Source: Hyphomicrobiales bacterium
GTDB taxonomy: Bacteria; Pseudomonadota; Alphaproteobacteria; Rhizobiales; Phreatobacteraceae
Assembly: GCA_017304475.1 (NCBI GenBank)
Contig: JAFKKV010000019.1
Location: 62,001-126,000, forward strand
DNA length: 64,000 bases
Direction of reading: 5' to 3'
In this document: positions 47,446 through 56,035 of the stretch, piece by piece
Numbering within the stretch: the first letter of the stretch is position 1
Layout of the letters: each line of letters opens with the position of its first letter
The notes under the pieces: model-generated
The model's database searches: none
Told to the model about the DNA's origin: nothing
Seen by the model: only the letters and a program-made list of their open reading frames with translations
Made by a program: the position numbers and the translations under genes

Positions 47446-48060
47446 TCACGGCGTCTCCCGATCGATCGGCCAGTGCTTGAACACATCCGTCGCCTCGCAG
47501 CGTGCCGCATGGGCCGCCAGCGCCGGGAAGGCGTCGGCCGGCACCGCGTCGGGAATGGTGAAGCGGATGAAACCCCAGGCGACCGCCGCCCCGATCGCGC
47601 CATGGGTCCAGGGCTCGGGGCCGGCCTTCCATTGATCGCAGGCGATGATGTCGAGAGCGGCGAGCGCCTCCTCGAGCTGCTCGCGCACCCGGTCGAGCCA
47701 GGGCTGGTAGCGGACCGCCTCGGGGCGCTTGCGCTCATATTCGATGCCGATCGCCTTTTCGCAGGCGACGATGGCAAGGCCCGTCGCGCGGAGATCGGCC
47801 AGGCGCGCGGCGGCCGCGGCCGGCCGCAGAGACCTGCCCGCGACATCTTCCAGATGCTGGATGATCAACTGCGATTCCATCAGCACCGTGCCGTCGGCGG
47901 CAACCAGCGACGGCGCCTTGATCAGCGGATTGATCGTCCGGAACCGGTCCATGTGCCGGAACACCGAAACCGACTGGTGTTCGAAGGAAACGCCGAGCAG
48001 CGTGCCGGCAATGGCCGCGCGCCGCACATAGGGACTGTCGAGCATACCGACGAGCAACAT
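47446..48060 (-). CDS. Glutathione S-transferase family protein
   Basis: 204 residues. The N-terminal thioredoxin-like part MLLVGMLDSPYVRRAAIAGT and NPLIKAPSLVAADGTVLMES (cis-Pro and the Glu-Ser glutathione contact) is followed by an all-helical C-terminal domain (ATGLAIVACEKAIGIEYERK; GAIGAAVAWGFIRF). The SPYVRR start marks a beta-class-like or YfcF-like bacterial GST. The substrate is unknown. It stands alone. Confidence 0.88.
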   Translation of the reverse strand: MLLVGMLDSPYVRRAAIAGTLLGVSFEHQSVSVFRHMDRFRTINPLIKAPSLVAADGTVLMESQLIIQHLEDVAGRSLRPAAAAARLADLRATGLAIVACEKAIGIEYERKRPEAVRYQPWLDRVREQLEEALAALDIIACDQWKAGPEPWTHGAIGAAVAWGFIRFTIPDAVPADAFPALAAHAARCEATDVFKHWPIDRETP

Positions 48061-48182
48061 CGAAACCTCCTGCCGTTGCGGCGGAAGGTGAGCGAGAACG
48101 GAGCCGCGGGCAAATGGAGTGATCTGATCGGAGGATCACCGGATTTGATGGGTGGCGGGGCCCCCGCCCGCCCCAAGCGCGC

Positions 48183-49373
48183 TCACCAGGAGCGGCGCGG
48201 ACCATCGTCGATATGGATCAGGCCGTTGCGATAGCGCTTCACGCCGCCGAGCTCGGGCCGCATGCGCAGGAAGGCGATGACCGCGGCGCCATTGCCGCTG
48301 ACGCGGAAATCGGCCGCCCGGCAGTCCTTGTGATAGGAGCCGCGCCAGTCGTCGGTGCGGACGAAGCGGCCATTGCCGCGGTCGGTCGAGCGCACCAGGA
48401 TCGGCCCGAAGCGCATGGCGACGTCGTTCAGCGCGCGCCGGACGACCGGCGGCAGGCAGGACAGCGGCACGCCGGGATCCGGCATGACCCGCTCGCCGGC
48501 AATGCCGGTATTGCGCTCGACGCCCGGCGTGCCGGGAAGGAAGCGCGGCCAGTCGCGCGCGCCGCCATCGGGCGGCAGGGCTGCGAGCACCGGCCCGCGC
48601 GCCGGGGTCGGCATCGAAACCACCGGCGGCGCCGCGGCGGGAAGCGTGCCGGCGGGTGCGGCGGGCATCGCCATGGTGGTCGCGGTGCCATGCGAGGCGA
48701 GCACGACAGGGCTGGATGTGGTCGACGCCAGCACCGGCGCCGCGGCCACGCTATTGGCCGGCACCGCCGCGCCGGCGGCCGGCGCCGCGACGGCAGCGGC
48801 GATGGCCGCCTCGCCGGCCGGCCGCGCCATGGGAACCGGAGCAGCGAAAGCGACCACGGTCGCCGGCAGCGCCGCCGCCTCCTGCGCGGCGGCCTCCTGG
48901 GCCGCCGCCGCGCGCGCGGCCGAGCGGGAGAAGGCGCCGGGAATGATGATGCGGTCGCGCGGCTCGTCGTCCGGCCAGACCTGCGCCGGCGCCGCGGCGA
49001 CGGTGTCTTCGGCCGGCTGCTGCGGCGCCGGCATGGGCTGCGGCAGCGCGGCCATGCCGGCGGCGACCGCGGCCGGCGCCGAAGCCTGGGTGATCACCGC
49101 GCGCGGCGCGCCGGCCGGGCGCGGCAAGGGCAGCGGCGCCGCCAGCGCCGCCGTCTCCGGCTGCAACTGGCCGCTGGCCGCCGCCGGCGGCGGAGCGCCG
49201 CGCGGTGTCGGCGCGATGAAGGTCGGGGAGAGGAGATTGAGCGGCGCTCCGACACCGGAGGCCTGGCCTGTCTGAAAACCGAGGCCCTGCTGGGCGAGCG
49301 CCGCGCAGGGAACCCCAAGGGTCAGGCCCAACGTGACGGCGGCGACTTGCGATCGAAACAGGGCAGCTGTCAT
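48183..49373 (-). CDS. Exported M15-type (D-Ala-D-Ala carboxypeptidase fold) protein with long Ala/Pro linker
   Basis: 396 residues. The signal peptide ends near CAALAQQG. Residues about 30-255 are low complexity (Ala, Pro, Val repeats such as AAAQEAAAQEAAA), likely a flexible periplasmic linker. The C-terminal domain has GSYHKDCRAADFRVSG and GLIHIDDGPRRSW. His348, Asp355 and His387 stand in the SxHxxxxAxD ... H zinc pattern of peptidase family M15. It may trim peptidoglycan or act as a wall-associated enzyme. An alternative is an extensin-like protein of the same fold group. Confidence 0.75.
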   Translation of the reverse strand: MTAALFRSQVAAVTLGLTLGVPCAALAQQGLGFQTGQASGVGAPLNLLSPTFIAPTPRGAPPPAAASGQLQPETAALAAPLPLPRPAGAPRAVITQASAPAAVAAGMAALPQPMPAPQQPAEDTVAAAPAQVWPDDEPRDRIIIPGAFSRSAARAAAAQEAAAQEAAALPATVVAFAAPVPMARPAGEAAIAAAVAAPAAGAAVPANSVAAAPVLASTTSSPVVLASHGTATTMAMPAAPAGTLPAAAPPVVSMPTPARGPVLAALPPDGGARDWPRFLPGTPGVERNTGIAGERVMPDPGVPLSCLPPVVRRALNDVAMRFGPILVRSTDRGNGRFVRTDDWRGSYHKDCRAADFRVSGNGAAVIAFLRMRPELGGVKRYRNGLIHIDDGPRRSW

Positions 49374-49591
49374 GTCGGTCGGGCGCTCTTAAGGCTTACG
49401 ATCGCGCCATGCGCGATCCTGGGCTTTGCGAAGCGCCGGCCTGCGGCGCGCGACGGAGAGGAGGCCCTCGAAGCAGCGCCTCCGTTCTTGCTCCTGTCGC
49501 AATCGATTGTGGCGACTTCTGGGCAGCGCCTGGGCGACGGCCTCGCCGGCCGTCGAACGAAACCCGGCATCACGCCGGACGGCGCGCGCGA

Positions 49592-49948
49592 TCAGCTCGC
49601 GACGTCGCGAACCGGAATGCCCTTGTTCTTCATCAGATCGAGCAGTTCGCCGGACTGGAACATCTCGCGGGTAATGTCGCAGCCGCCGATGAACTCGCCC
49701 TTGACATAGAGCTGCGGGATCGTCGGCCAGTTGGAATAATCCTTGATGCCCTGGCGGATATCGTCGGCATCGAGCACGTTGACGCCCTTGAAGGGAACGC
49801 CGAGGTAATCGAGAATCTGGACGACCTGGCCGGAAAACCCGCACATGGGGAATTGCGGCGTGCCCTTCATGAACAGCACGACGTCGCTGCCCTTCAGTTC
49901 GGCATCGATCTTGGCATGAGCCGGGTTGGTCTGCGCTTCCGTGGTCAT
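49592..49948 (-). CDS. grxD: Monothiol glutaredoxin
   Basis: 118 residues. VVLFMKGTPQFPMCGFSGQV contains the CGFS active site (C36). WPTIPQLYVKGEFIGGCDI holds the cis-Pro and glutathione-binding residues. CGFS glutaredoxins bind and pass on [2Fe-2S] clusters, often as a complex with BolA. The bolA gene is 37 bases upstream on the same strand, and the pair follows purL, a usual alphaproteobacterial order. Confidence 0.97.
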   Translation of the reverse strand: MTTEAQTNPAHAKIDAELKGSDVVLFMKGTPQFPMCGFSGQVVQILDYLGVPFKGVNVLDADDIRQGIKDYSNWPTIPQLYVKGEFIGGCDITREMFQSGELLDLMKNKGIPVRDVAS

Positions 49949-49985
49949 GGCGTTCTCTCGCTCAACGATGAGACTTGATTGAAAA

Positions 49986-50219
49986 TCAATGGGGTGCGCT
50001 GGTCGTCAGCGCAAGGGCATGCAGCACGCCGCCCATCTTCCCCTTCAGCGCCGCATAGACGATCTGGTGTTGCTGGACCCGCGACTTGCCGCGAAAGCTC
50101 TCCGAAACGACGGTCGCCGCGTAGTGATCGCCGTCACCGGCAAGGTCCTTGATCTCGACGGAAGCGTCGGGCAAGGCTTCCTTGATCATCTGCTCGATAT
50201 CGGCCGCCGCCATCGGCAT
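49986..50219 (-). CDS. bolA: BolA-family protein
   Basis: 77 residues. IEQMIKEALPDASVEIKDLA, then HYAATVVSESFRGKSRVQQH and QIVYAALKGKMGGVLHALAL match the short BolA class (BolA2/YrbA-like), with the conserved His and the FxGxxxxxxHxxVY pattern. It partners with CGFS glutaredoxin in iron-sulfur trafficking. It starts 15 bases after purL. ATG codons at 50219 and 50213 are both possible. Confidence 0.95.
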   Translation of the reverse strand: MPMAAADIEQMIKEALPDASVEIKDLAGDGDHYAATVVSESFRGKSRVQQHQIVYAALKGKMGGVLHALALTTSAPH

Positions 50220-50234
50220 CGTCGTCGCTCCCTC

Positions 50235-52463
50235 TCAGGCCGCCTGCCCCATATAGGCCGGCAGCCACGACTCGAACCGCTCGGCCAAGTCCTTGATCAA
50301 TATGGGTGCCTCGCCCGGGAGGGTCAACGCGGAGCCGCCCGTCGTACCCAGGCGCGTCAGCATGACGCCGGCGCCGGCGGCGCGTGCCGCCAGCCGGTCC
50401 ATGTCGTCGGCCTTCACCGTCAGCGCGTAGCGCGCCTGATCCTCGCCGAACCAGAAGCCATGGGCCGGCACTTCGTCCGGCAGGCTGTCCACGGTGATGC
50501 CCATCTTGCCGGCGATCGCCATCTCGGCCAGCGCAACCAGCAGGCCGCCATCGGAAACGTCATGGCAGGCGGTCAGGAGCCCATCGGCGATCAGTCCGCG
50601 AATGAATTCGCCATGGCGGCGCTCCAGCGCCAGGTCGACCGGCGGCGGCGCGCCCTCCTCGCGGCCCAGGATGTCGCGCAGATAGACCGACTGGCCGAGC
50701 CAGCCGTCGGTATTGCCGAGCACGAAGACCTCTTCGCCGGCGGCCTGCAGCGCGACGCCGACGCTCTTGGTGAAGTCGTCGATGACGCCGACCGCGCCGA
50801 TGGTCGGCGTCGGCAGGATCGCGCGCCCGAAAGTCTCGTTGTAGAGCGAGACATTGCCCGACACGACCGGGAAGTCGAGCGCCCGGCAGGCCTCCCCGAT
50901 GCCCTGGATGCAGCCGACCAGCTGACCCATGATCTCGGGCCGCTCCGGATTGCCGAAATTGAGGTTGTCGGTGACCGCGAGCGGTGTGGCGCCGACCGCG
51001 GAGATGTTGCGATAGGCTTCCGCCACCGCCTGTTTGCCGCCTTCGGCCGGATCGGCCTCGCAATAGCGCGGCGTCACGTCGGCGGTCATGGCGAGCCCCT
51101 TCGGCCCATGCTCGATGCGCACCACGGCGGCATCGCCGCCCGGCCGCTGCACGGTATTGCCGAGAATGATCGAGTCATATTGCTCATAGACCCAGCGCTT
51201 GGAGGCAAGGTCCGGCATGCCCATCAGCTTGGCGAGCGCCGCACCGTTCGACAGGGGCGGCGTGATGCTGTCCGGCTCGATCACCGCCTGCGGCACGGTC
51301 GGCACATGCGGCCGGTCATAGAGCGGCGCTTCGTCGCCCAGTTCCTTGATCGGCAGGTCGGCCTTGACCTCGCCATGGTGCTTAACCACGAAGCGCAGCG
51401 TGTCGGTGGTGTGGCCGATGACGGCGAAATCGAGCCCCCATTTGCGGAAGATGGCCTTGGCCTGCTCTTCCTTTTCGGGCTTGAGCACCATGAGCATGCG
51501 CTCCTGGCTCTCCGACAGCATCATCTCATAGGCCGTCATGCCGGTTTCCCGGGTCGGCACGTTTTCCAGGTGCAGCTCGACGCCGAGATCGCCCTTGGCG
51601 CCCATTTCCACCGCCGAACAGGTCAGGCCCGCGGCCCCCATGTCCTGGATCGCGTTGACGCAGTCGAGCGCCATGATCTCGAGGCAGGCCTCCAGCAGCA
51701 GCTTTTCGGCGAAGGGGTCGCCGACCTGCACGGTCGGCCGCTTCTCCTCGGCGCCCTCGCCGAATTCGGCCGAGGCCATGGTGGCACCGTGAATGCCGTC
51801 GCGGCCGGTCTTGGAGCCGAGATAGACGATCGGCATGCCGACCCCGGTCGCCTTGGCGTAGAAGATGCCGTCGGTCCGGGCGAGGCCGACCGCCATGGCA
51901 TTGACCAGGCAATTGCCGTCATAACGGGTATGGAACCCGACCAGGCCGCCGACGGTGGGCACGCCGAAGGAATTGCCGTAGCCGCCGACGCCGGCGACCA
52001 CGCCCGACACCAGATGGCGGGTCTTGGGATGTTCGGGATCGCCGAAGCGCAGGGCGTTCAGGGCCGCGATCGGCCGAGCGCCCATGGTGAAGACGTCGCG
52101 CAGGATGCCTCCGACCCCGGTGCCCGCGCCCTGATAGGGCTCGATATAGCTCGGGTGGTTGTGGCTCTCCATCTTGAACACCGCGGCCAGGCCGTCGCCG
52201 ATATCGATGACGCCGGCATTCTCGCCCGGCCCCTGGATCACCCAGGGCGCCTTGGTCGGCAGGGTCTTCAGGTGCAGGCGGCTCGACTTGTAGGAACAAT
52301 GCTCGTTCCACATCGCCGAGAAGATGCCGAGTTCGGTAAAGGTCGGCTCGCGGCCGATCAGCGCCAGGATGCGCTGATATTCGTCCGGCTTCAGCCCATG
52401 GCTCGCCACCAGTTCCGGGGTGATCTTCGGCTCTGGAATGCTCTTGGGTTCGTTCGGGGTCAT
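50235..52463 (-). CDS. purL: Phosphoribosylformylglycinamidine synthase, small PurL type
   Basis: 742 residues, the size of small PurL that needs PurS and PurQ as separate subunits. FSAMWNEHCSYKSSRLHLK, VFKMESHNHPSYIEPYQGAG, GVGGYGNSFGVPTVGG and CHDVSDGGLLVALAEMA are the ATP-grasp-like AIRS-type blocks. It converts FGAR and glutamine to FGAM in step four of purine synthesis. PurQ (52644) and PurS (54193) are in the same cluster, so the whole complex is encoded here. bolA follows. Confidence 0.97.
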   Translation of the reverse strand: MTPNEPKSIPEPKITPELVASHGLKPDEYQRILALIGREPTFTELGIFSAMWNEHCSYKSSRLHLKTLPTKAPWVIQGPGENAGVIDIGDGLAAVFKMESHNHPSYIEPYQGAGTGVGGILRDVFTMGARPIAALNALRFGDPEHPKTRHLVSGVVAGVGGYGNSFGVPTVGGLVGFHTRYDGNCLVNAMAVGLARTDGIFYAKATGVGMPIVYLGSKTGRDGIHGATMASAEFGEGAEEKRPTVQVGDPFAEKLLLEACLEIMALDCVNAIQDMGAAGLTCSAVEMGAKGDLGVELHLENVPTRETGMTAYEMMLSESQERMLMVLKPEKEEQAKAIFRKWGLDFAVIGHTTDTLRFVVKHHGEVKADLPIKELGDEAPLYDRPHVPTVPQAVIEPDSITPPLSNGAALAKLMGMPDLASKRWVYEQYDSIILGNTVQRPGGDAAVVRIEHGPKGLAMTADVTPRYCEADPAEGGKQAVAEAYRNISAVGATPLAVTDNLNFGNPERPEIMGQLVGCIQGIGEACRALDFPVVSGNVSLYNETFGRAILPTPTIGAVGVIDDFTKSVGVALQAAGEEVFVLGNTDGWLGQSVYLRDILGREEGAPPPVDLALERRHGEFIRGLIADGLLTACHDVSDGGLLVALAEMAIAGKMGITVDSLPDEVPAHGFWFGEDQARYALTVKADDMDRLAARAAGAGVMLTRLGTTGGSALTLPGEAPILIKDLAERFESWLPAYMGQAA

Positions 52464-52643
52464 GCCGTCTTCCGCCGCGGGGCCAAGCTCATGCCGGCCG
52501 CGGATCTGGGCGTCGCCCGTCCTGCCTCCGGCTCAAGCGATGCAAGTAACCGCCGCGAACTCATTTCGCAACGGCGAAACGGTCTGCCATGCCGGGATCG
52601 AATGGGCCGCCCGCAATATCCCGGCGGAGCGCCGCGCCGCTTG

Positions 52644-53342
52644 TCAGGCGGTTTCCAGCGCCTCGGCCAGGCTCTCGAACAGCGCCCGCCCGTCGGTCGA
52701 GCCGATCGCCGGATCCACATGATTCTCCGGATGCGGCATCATGCCCAGCACCCGGCCATTGTCGGAGACGATGCCGGCGATGGCATTCATGGCGCCGTTG
52801 ATATTGGCGGCCTGCGAGACCGTGCCGGCCGCGTCGCAATAACGGAACAGCACCCGGCCCTCCGCCTCCAGCCGCTTCAGCGTCTCGTCGTCGGCAATGT
52901 AATTGCCTTCGCCATGGGCCACCGGCACCTCGATGACCGCACCCGCATTGTAGCGCCGGGTGAACGGCGTGTTCGACGCCTCGACCCGCAGGTGAACGTT
53001 GCGGGCGATGAATTTCAGCGAGGAATTGCGCATCAGCGCGCCCGGCAAGAGGCCGGCCTCGCACAGGATCTGGAAGCCGTTGCAGACGCCGAGCACCAGC
53101 CCGCCCTTGGCGGCATGGGCTCTCACCGCGTCCATGATCGTGGCGCGCGCGGCGATCGCCCCGCAGCGCAGATAATCGCCATAGGAAAAACCGCCGGGCA
53201 GCACGACGAGGTCGGTGCCCGCGGGCAGCGCGGTGTCGCCGTGCCACACCAGGGCCGGCTTGACCCCCGAGGTCAGTTCCAGCGCATAGGCGATGTCGCG
53301 CTCGCGATTGGAGCCGGGGAAGACGATGACGGCGGCTTTCAT
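52644..53342 (-). CDS. purQ: FGAM synthase glutaminase subunit PurQ
   Basis: 232 residues, class I glutamine amidotransferase. KAAVIVFPGSNRERDIAYAL opens the protein and LPGGFSYGDYLRCGAIAA precedes the catalytic Cys in VLGVCNGFQILCEAGLLPG. The His and Glu sit in GMMPHPENHVDP. It hydrolyses glutamine to feed ammonia to PurL. A gap of 180 bases separates it from purL, with no gene in it. A secreted-protein gene lies 48 bases upstream, between purQ and purS. Confidence 0.97.
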   Translation of the reverse strand: MKAAVIVFPGSNRERDIAYALELTSGVKPALVWHGDTALPAGTDLVVLPGGFSYGDYLRCGAIAARATIMDAVRAHAAKGGLVLGVCNGFQILCEAGLLPGALMRNSSLKFIARNVHLRVEASNTPFTRRYNAGAVIEVPVAHGEGNYIADDETLKRLEAEGRVLFRYCDAAGTVSQAANINGAMNAIAGIVSDNGRVLGMMPHPENHVDPAIGSTDGRALFESLAEALETA

Positions 53343-53390
53343 CGGAAGTTCTCCTTCAGCGCGGACCCCTACCCGACCGGCGCGCCGACG

Positions 53391-54086
53391 TCAAAGCCGT
53401 GGTGCCGGCGGAGCGGCGGCCGCCTGCGGCGCGGTCGTCTGGATCACCTGGGTGGCGCCCTGCCCGTCCGGACGCGGCCCTTCCCTGATGTCGATACGGT
53501 CGAGGATCTGGTCGCGGTTGCGCCGGGCGAGCGCCCGGTCGGTCGAGAAGGACTGGACCGAGATCATCAGATTGCCGGCAAAGGCGAAGCCGCCGACCTG
53601 ATAGATCACCGGTGAATGGGCATCGCGCCGGCGCTCGATCTCCACCGCGATGCCGGGCTGGCCCTTGAAGGTGGCGACCTGGCTCAGGATGATTCGATGG
53701 CGGGCGCCGTCGCCACGCGCCGAGGCCACCAGCTCGTTCAGTTCGTTGCGGCCCGGCATCTGCTCGGTGGCGATGCGCTCCAGCGCGGCGCGATCGGGCG
53801 AGCGCGTCTGGGTCGGCGTATAGGAGACCACCGCGAAGGCCGGGCTCGGGCAGGACAATTGCCGGCAGACATGGAAGGTCACCTGCTGCGGCGGCCGGTT
53901 CGGCCGCCGGAGCGCCCCGGACCGGATCAGCCATTTGTCCGGATCGATCGGCCGCTCGGAAATGCGCGAGGCGCCGGGCGCGATCGGCGTATTGGGGTCG
54001 ACGGCGCGAAAGCCGGTCTGCGTGCCGGTCTGGGCACAGGCGCCGAGCGAAACGGCCAGGAGGGCGGCGAGCAGAGGCGCTTTCAT
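53391..54086 (-). CDS. Lipoprotein of unknown function, between purS and purQ (paralogue 1 of 3)
   Basis: 231 residues. MKAPLLAALLAVSLGACAQT is a lipoprotein signal with the lipid-modified Cys in LGAC. The mature protein has VTFHVCRQLSCPSPAFAVVS, with two cysteines five residues apart, then PGIAVEIERRRDAHSPVIYQ and FAFAGNLMISVQSFSTDRAL. The same order of elements (Cys pair, charged strand, V/F-x-x-G strand, alanine-rich helix) appears in the two genes further upstream, so the three look like old duplicates. It is on the same strand as the pur genes and fits between them, suggesting co-transcription. I cannot assign a function. The longer frame to 54128 was rejected because the signal peptide starts here. 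Confidence 0.75.
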   Translation of the reverse strand: MKAPLLAALLAVSLGACAQTGTQTGFRAVDPNTPIAPGASRISERPIDPDKWLIRSGALRRPNRPPQQVTFHVCRQLSCPSPAFAVVSYTPTQTRSPDRAALERIATEQMPGRNELNELVASARGDGARHRIILSQVATFKGQPGIAVEIERRRDAHSPVIYQVGGFAFAGNLMISVQSFSTDRALARRNRDQILDRIDIREGPRPDGQGATQVIQTTAPQAAAAPPAPRL

Positions 54087-54192
54087 GGGGATGTTCCAAG
54101 GCCCGACACGAGCCCGCCATTTTCCCATCGCGGCTCGCAGGCGTCCATGAGGAAATGCGAGGCGCAGGCGCGCAGGAGCCCGCGACGCGCGG

Positions 54193-54432
54193 TCAGAGGA
54201 TCTCGATGCGGTAGTTCTCGATCACCGTATTGGCCAGCAGCTTGTCGCAGGCCGCCTTGATCGCAGCCTCGGCCGCGGCCTTGTCGGCGCCGTCGAGTTC
54301 GAGATCGAACACCTTGCCCTGGCGGACGCTGTCGATGCCGGCGACGCCGAGGCTCTTCAGCGCGCCTTCGATCGCCTTGCCCTGGGGATCCAGGACGCCG
54401 GTCTTCAGCGTGACGGTGACGCGGGCCTTCAT
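54193..54432 (-). CDS. purS: FGAM synthase subunit PurS
   Basis: 79 residues. KARVTVTLKTGVLDPQGKAI, the following GALKSLGVAGIDSVRQGKVF and LLANTVIENYRIEIL cover the whole small PurS fold. It bridges PurQ and small PurL and channels ammonia. Its presence agrees with the small PurL at 50235. It is usually next to purQ; here a lipoprotein gene is inserted between them. Confidence 0.96.
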   Translation of the reverse strand: MKARVTVTLKTGVLDPQGKAIEGALKSLGVAGIDSVRQGKVFDLELDGADKAAAEAAIKAACDKLLANTVIENYRIEIL

Positions 54433-54548
54433 CGCTTGGCACTCCTCGGCGGCTTGGCGGGATCAGGTCCCTCTAAACCGTGGAGCGCGCCGGATCAATG
54501 CGATCGCCGGTCCATTCGTCGCAAAAACCGTCGACGAGGTCGCGAACC

Positions 54549-55097
54549 TCAGCGCGCCGGCGCCGGCTTGCCGCCGATCTGGGCCGCCAGCATGACCACC
54601 GGCAGGAAGGCCTGCAGGTTGGCCCGGGCCATGGGCTCCCCGGCTGCCGTCGAGACCAGGCTGTAATGCCGCTCGCCGTCCGAGAACACCGAGGTCGCCA
54701 GATATTCGCGCCGACCGTCCGAATGGTTGATCGCCTTGATCGCGGTCTGCACCTTCGCCCTGGCGACCTCGCTTTCGGCGATCTCGATGAGATCCACGCT
54801 GAGAACCCGGCCGCCGCTGCCTTCGACCATCCGCCGGTTGATCGATTCGTTCTGGGCACGAAAGACCGCAAGGCTCGGCAGCGGCCCGTTCGGCTGCTGG
54901 CGATAGCTGGCGACCGAGCCTTGGCCGCAGCTGGCCGGGGCCGTGCAGCGATAGAATACCGTGCCGGTCGGCGCGACGCTGCGGTCCCAGCCGTCGACCC
55001 CCATGGCGACGCCCTGGGCACGCGCCGCGCCGCCGGACAAGGCCAGGGCGAGCGCGAGACACCCCGCGGCGGCAATCGAGAGCAAGGCACGATGCAT
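54549..55097 (-). CDS. Exported protein of unknown function (paralogue 2 of 3)
   Basis: 182 residues. The signal peptide MHRALLSIAAAGCLALALAL is cut near GAARAQG; there is no lipobox. VFYRCTAPASCGQGSVASYR has two cysteines six residues apart and aligns with the Cys pair of the neighbours at 53391 and 55217. VQTAIKAINHSDGRREYLAT and SVFSDGERHYSLVSTAAGEP then follow the shared strand pattern. It lies between the third paralogue and purS, on the same strand. The ATG at 55097 is preferred to the open frame reaching 55220. Confidence 0.7.
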   Translation of the reverse strand: MHRALLSIAAAGCLALALALSGGAARAQGVAMGVDGWDRSVAPTGTVFYRCTAPASCGQGSVASYRQQPNGPLPSLAVFRAQNESINRRMVEGSGGRVLSVDLIEIAESEVARAKVQTAIKAINHSDGRREYLATSVFSDGERHYSLVSTAAGEPMARANLQAFLPVVMLAAQIGGKPAPAR

Positions 55098-55216
55098 GAC
55101 TGTCTCCGGACTAGGTCCCGGCGCACGGCCGCGACATAAGGCACCTTGTCGGGGCAACGTTTCGGCCTGATCGCGCGGCATCGCCGCCGCTGAAACAGCG
55201 CCGGCCTTCGCGGCGG

Positions 55217-55915
55217 TCATTGCGCCAGAGTGAGCCTGCCCGGCGCGCCGCCCGCATCCGACGTCCGTCGCAGCCGGTCAGCACGCCGCGCGGGCTCCTG
55301 AAATTGCCGTGGGTTCGACAGGTTGGCGTCGGCGGCGGCCTTCACCGTCGTCTCGACGACCGCCGGCCGGGCGCCGATCACGACCACCACCCTGAGGCGG
55401 TCGCCCCAGGTTCTGGCAAGGACCGCGGCATGGGCGACACGCGCTTCGCCCTCGGTGCGCCGGATGGTCAGCGTGAAGCCGGTCAGTGCGCGATGGCGCA
55501 GCCGGTGGGCGGTGGCGGTCACCGGTCTTGGCATGCGCCGCGCGGCGATCGCGGCGGGAACCGAACGATTGGCCTCGGCCACCAGCCTGCGCCGCGTCTG
55601 ATTGCCCGCCACCAGGACACGCGCGAGTTCGGACGGGTTGCGCAGGCTGCGCGTCAGGCTGCGGGCTTCCGCGCCGCGCGCCTCGAACACGGCGACCGCG
55701 ACCTTGGCCGGGCAGGTTTCGGTCTCGCACATGCCGACCGCGCGCGGCACCACCGTGTCGCGGGTCAGCCAGATGCCGACCGGCACGAACATCCAGGGAT
55801 TGCCGCCGCCCTCGCCGCCGCCGTCGACCGGCCGCAGGCCTTCGACGACCACCGGCGCATAGGCGCAGGAGGCGAGCATGGTCAACGCCGTCACTCCGGC
55901 GACCACCGCGCGCAT
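55217..55915 (-). CDS. Lipoprotein of unknown function (paralogue 3 of 3)
   Basis: About 232 residues. MRAVVAGVTALTMLASCAYA is a lipoprotein signal (lipobox LASC). After a Gly-rich stretch, VGMCETETCPAKVAVAVFEA carries two cysteines five apart. GFTLTIRRTEGEARVAHAAV and VVVVIGARPAVVETTVKAAA follow the order seen in the two neighbouring secreted proteins. The start is uncertain: ATGs at 55942 and 55975 are in frame and would add a short leader. It lies directly downstream of purC on the same strand. Confidence 0.68.
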   Translation of the reverse strand: MRAVVAGVTALTMLASCAYAPVVVEGLRPVDGGGEGGGNPWMFVPVGIWLTRDTVVPRAVGMCETETCPAKVAVAVFEARGAEARSLTRSLRNPSELARVLVAGNQTRRRLVAEANRSVPAAIAARRMPRPVTATAHRLRHRALTGFTLTIRRTEGEARVAHAAVLARTWGDRLRVVVVIGARPAVVETTVKAAADANLSNPRQFQEPARRADRLRRTSDAGGAPGRLTLAQ

Positions 55916-56035
55916 CACCTGCCCATGAACGCCAAACGCCATTGCCGGTCTCTGAGCCCCCCGGGGTCCGGACATTGAAACGGGGACCGCGAGGCCCCCG
56001 TTCGACGATCGATCAGCCTGGCCGCGAGGCCGGCT

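Noticed and set aside
49400..49418. 7-bp hairpin between grxD and the M15 peptidase gene
   Set aside because: GATCGCG / CGCGATC is short, has no T-run, and is expected by chance in this composition.
49989..53615. 1208-codon plus-strand frame opposite bolA, purL and purQ
   Set aside because: The length comes from GC bias alone. The other strand carries three unmistakable genes, and the frame spans their junctions.
55976..56035. Possible terminator after purC
   Set aside because: GC-rich inverted repeats occur (AACGGGG / CCCCGTT), but no T-tract follows on the minus strand, and the next gene on that strand is close.
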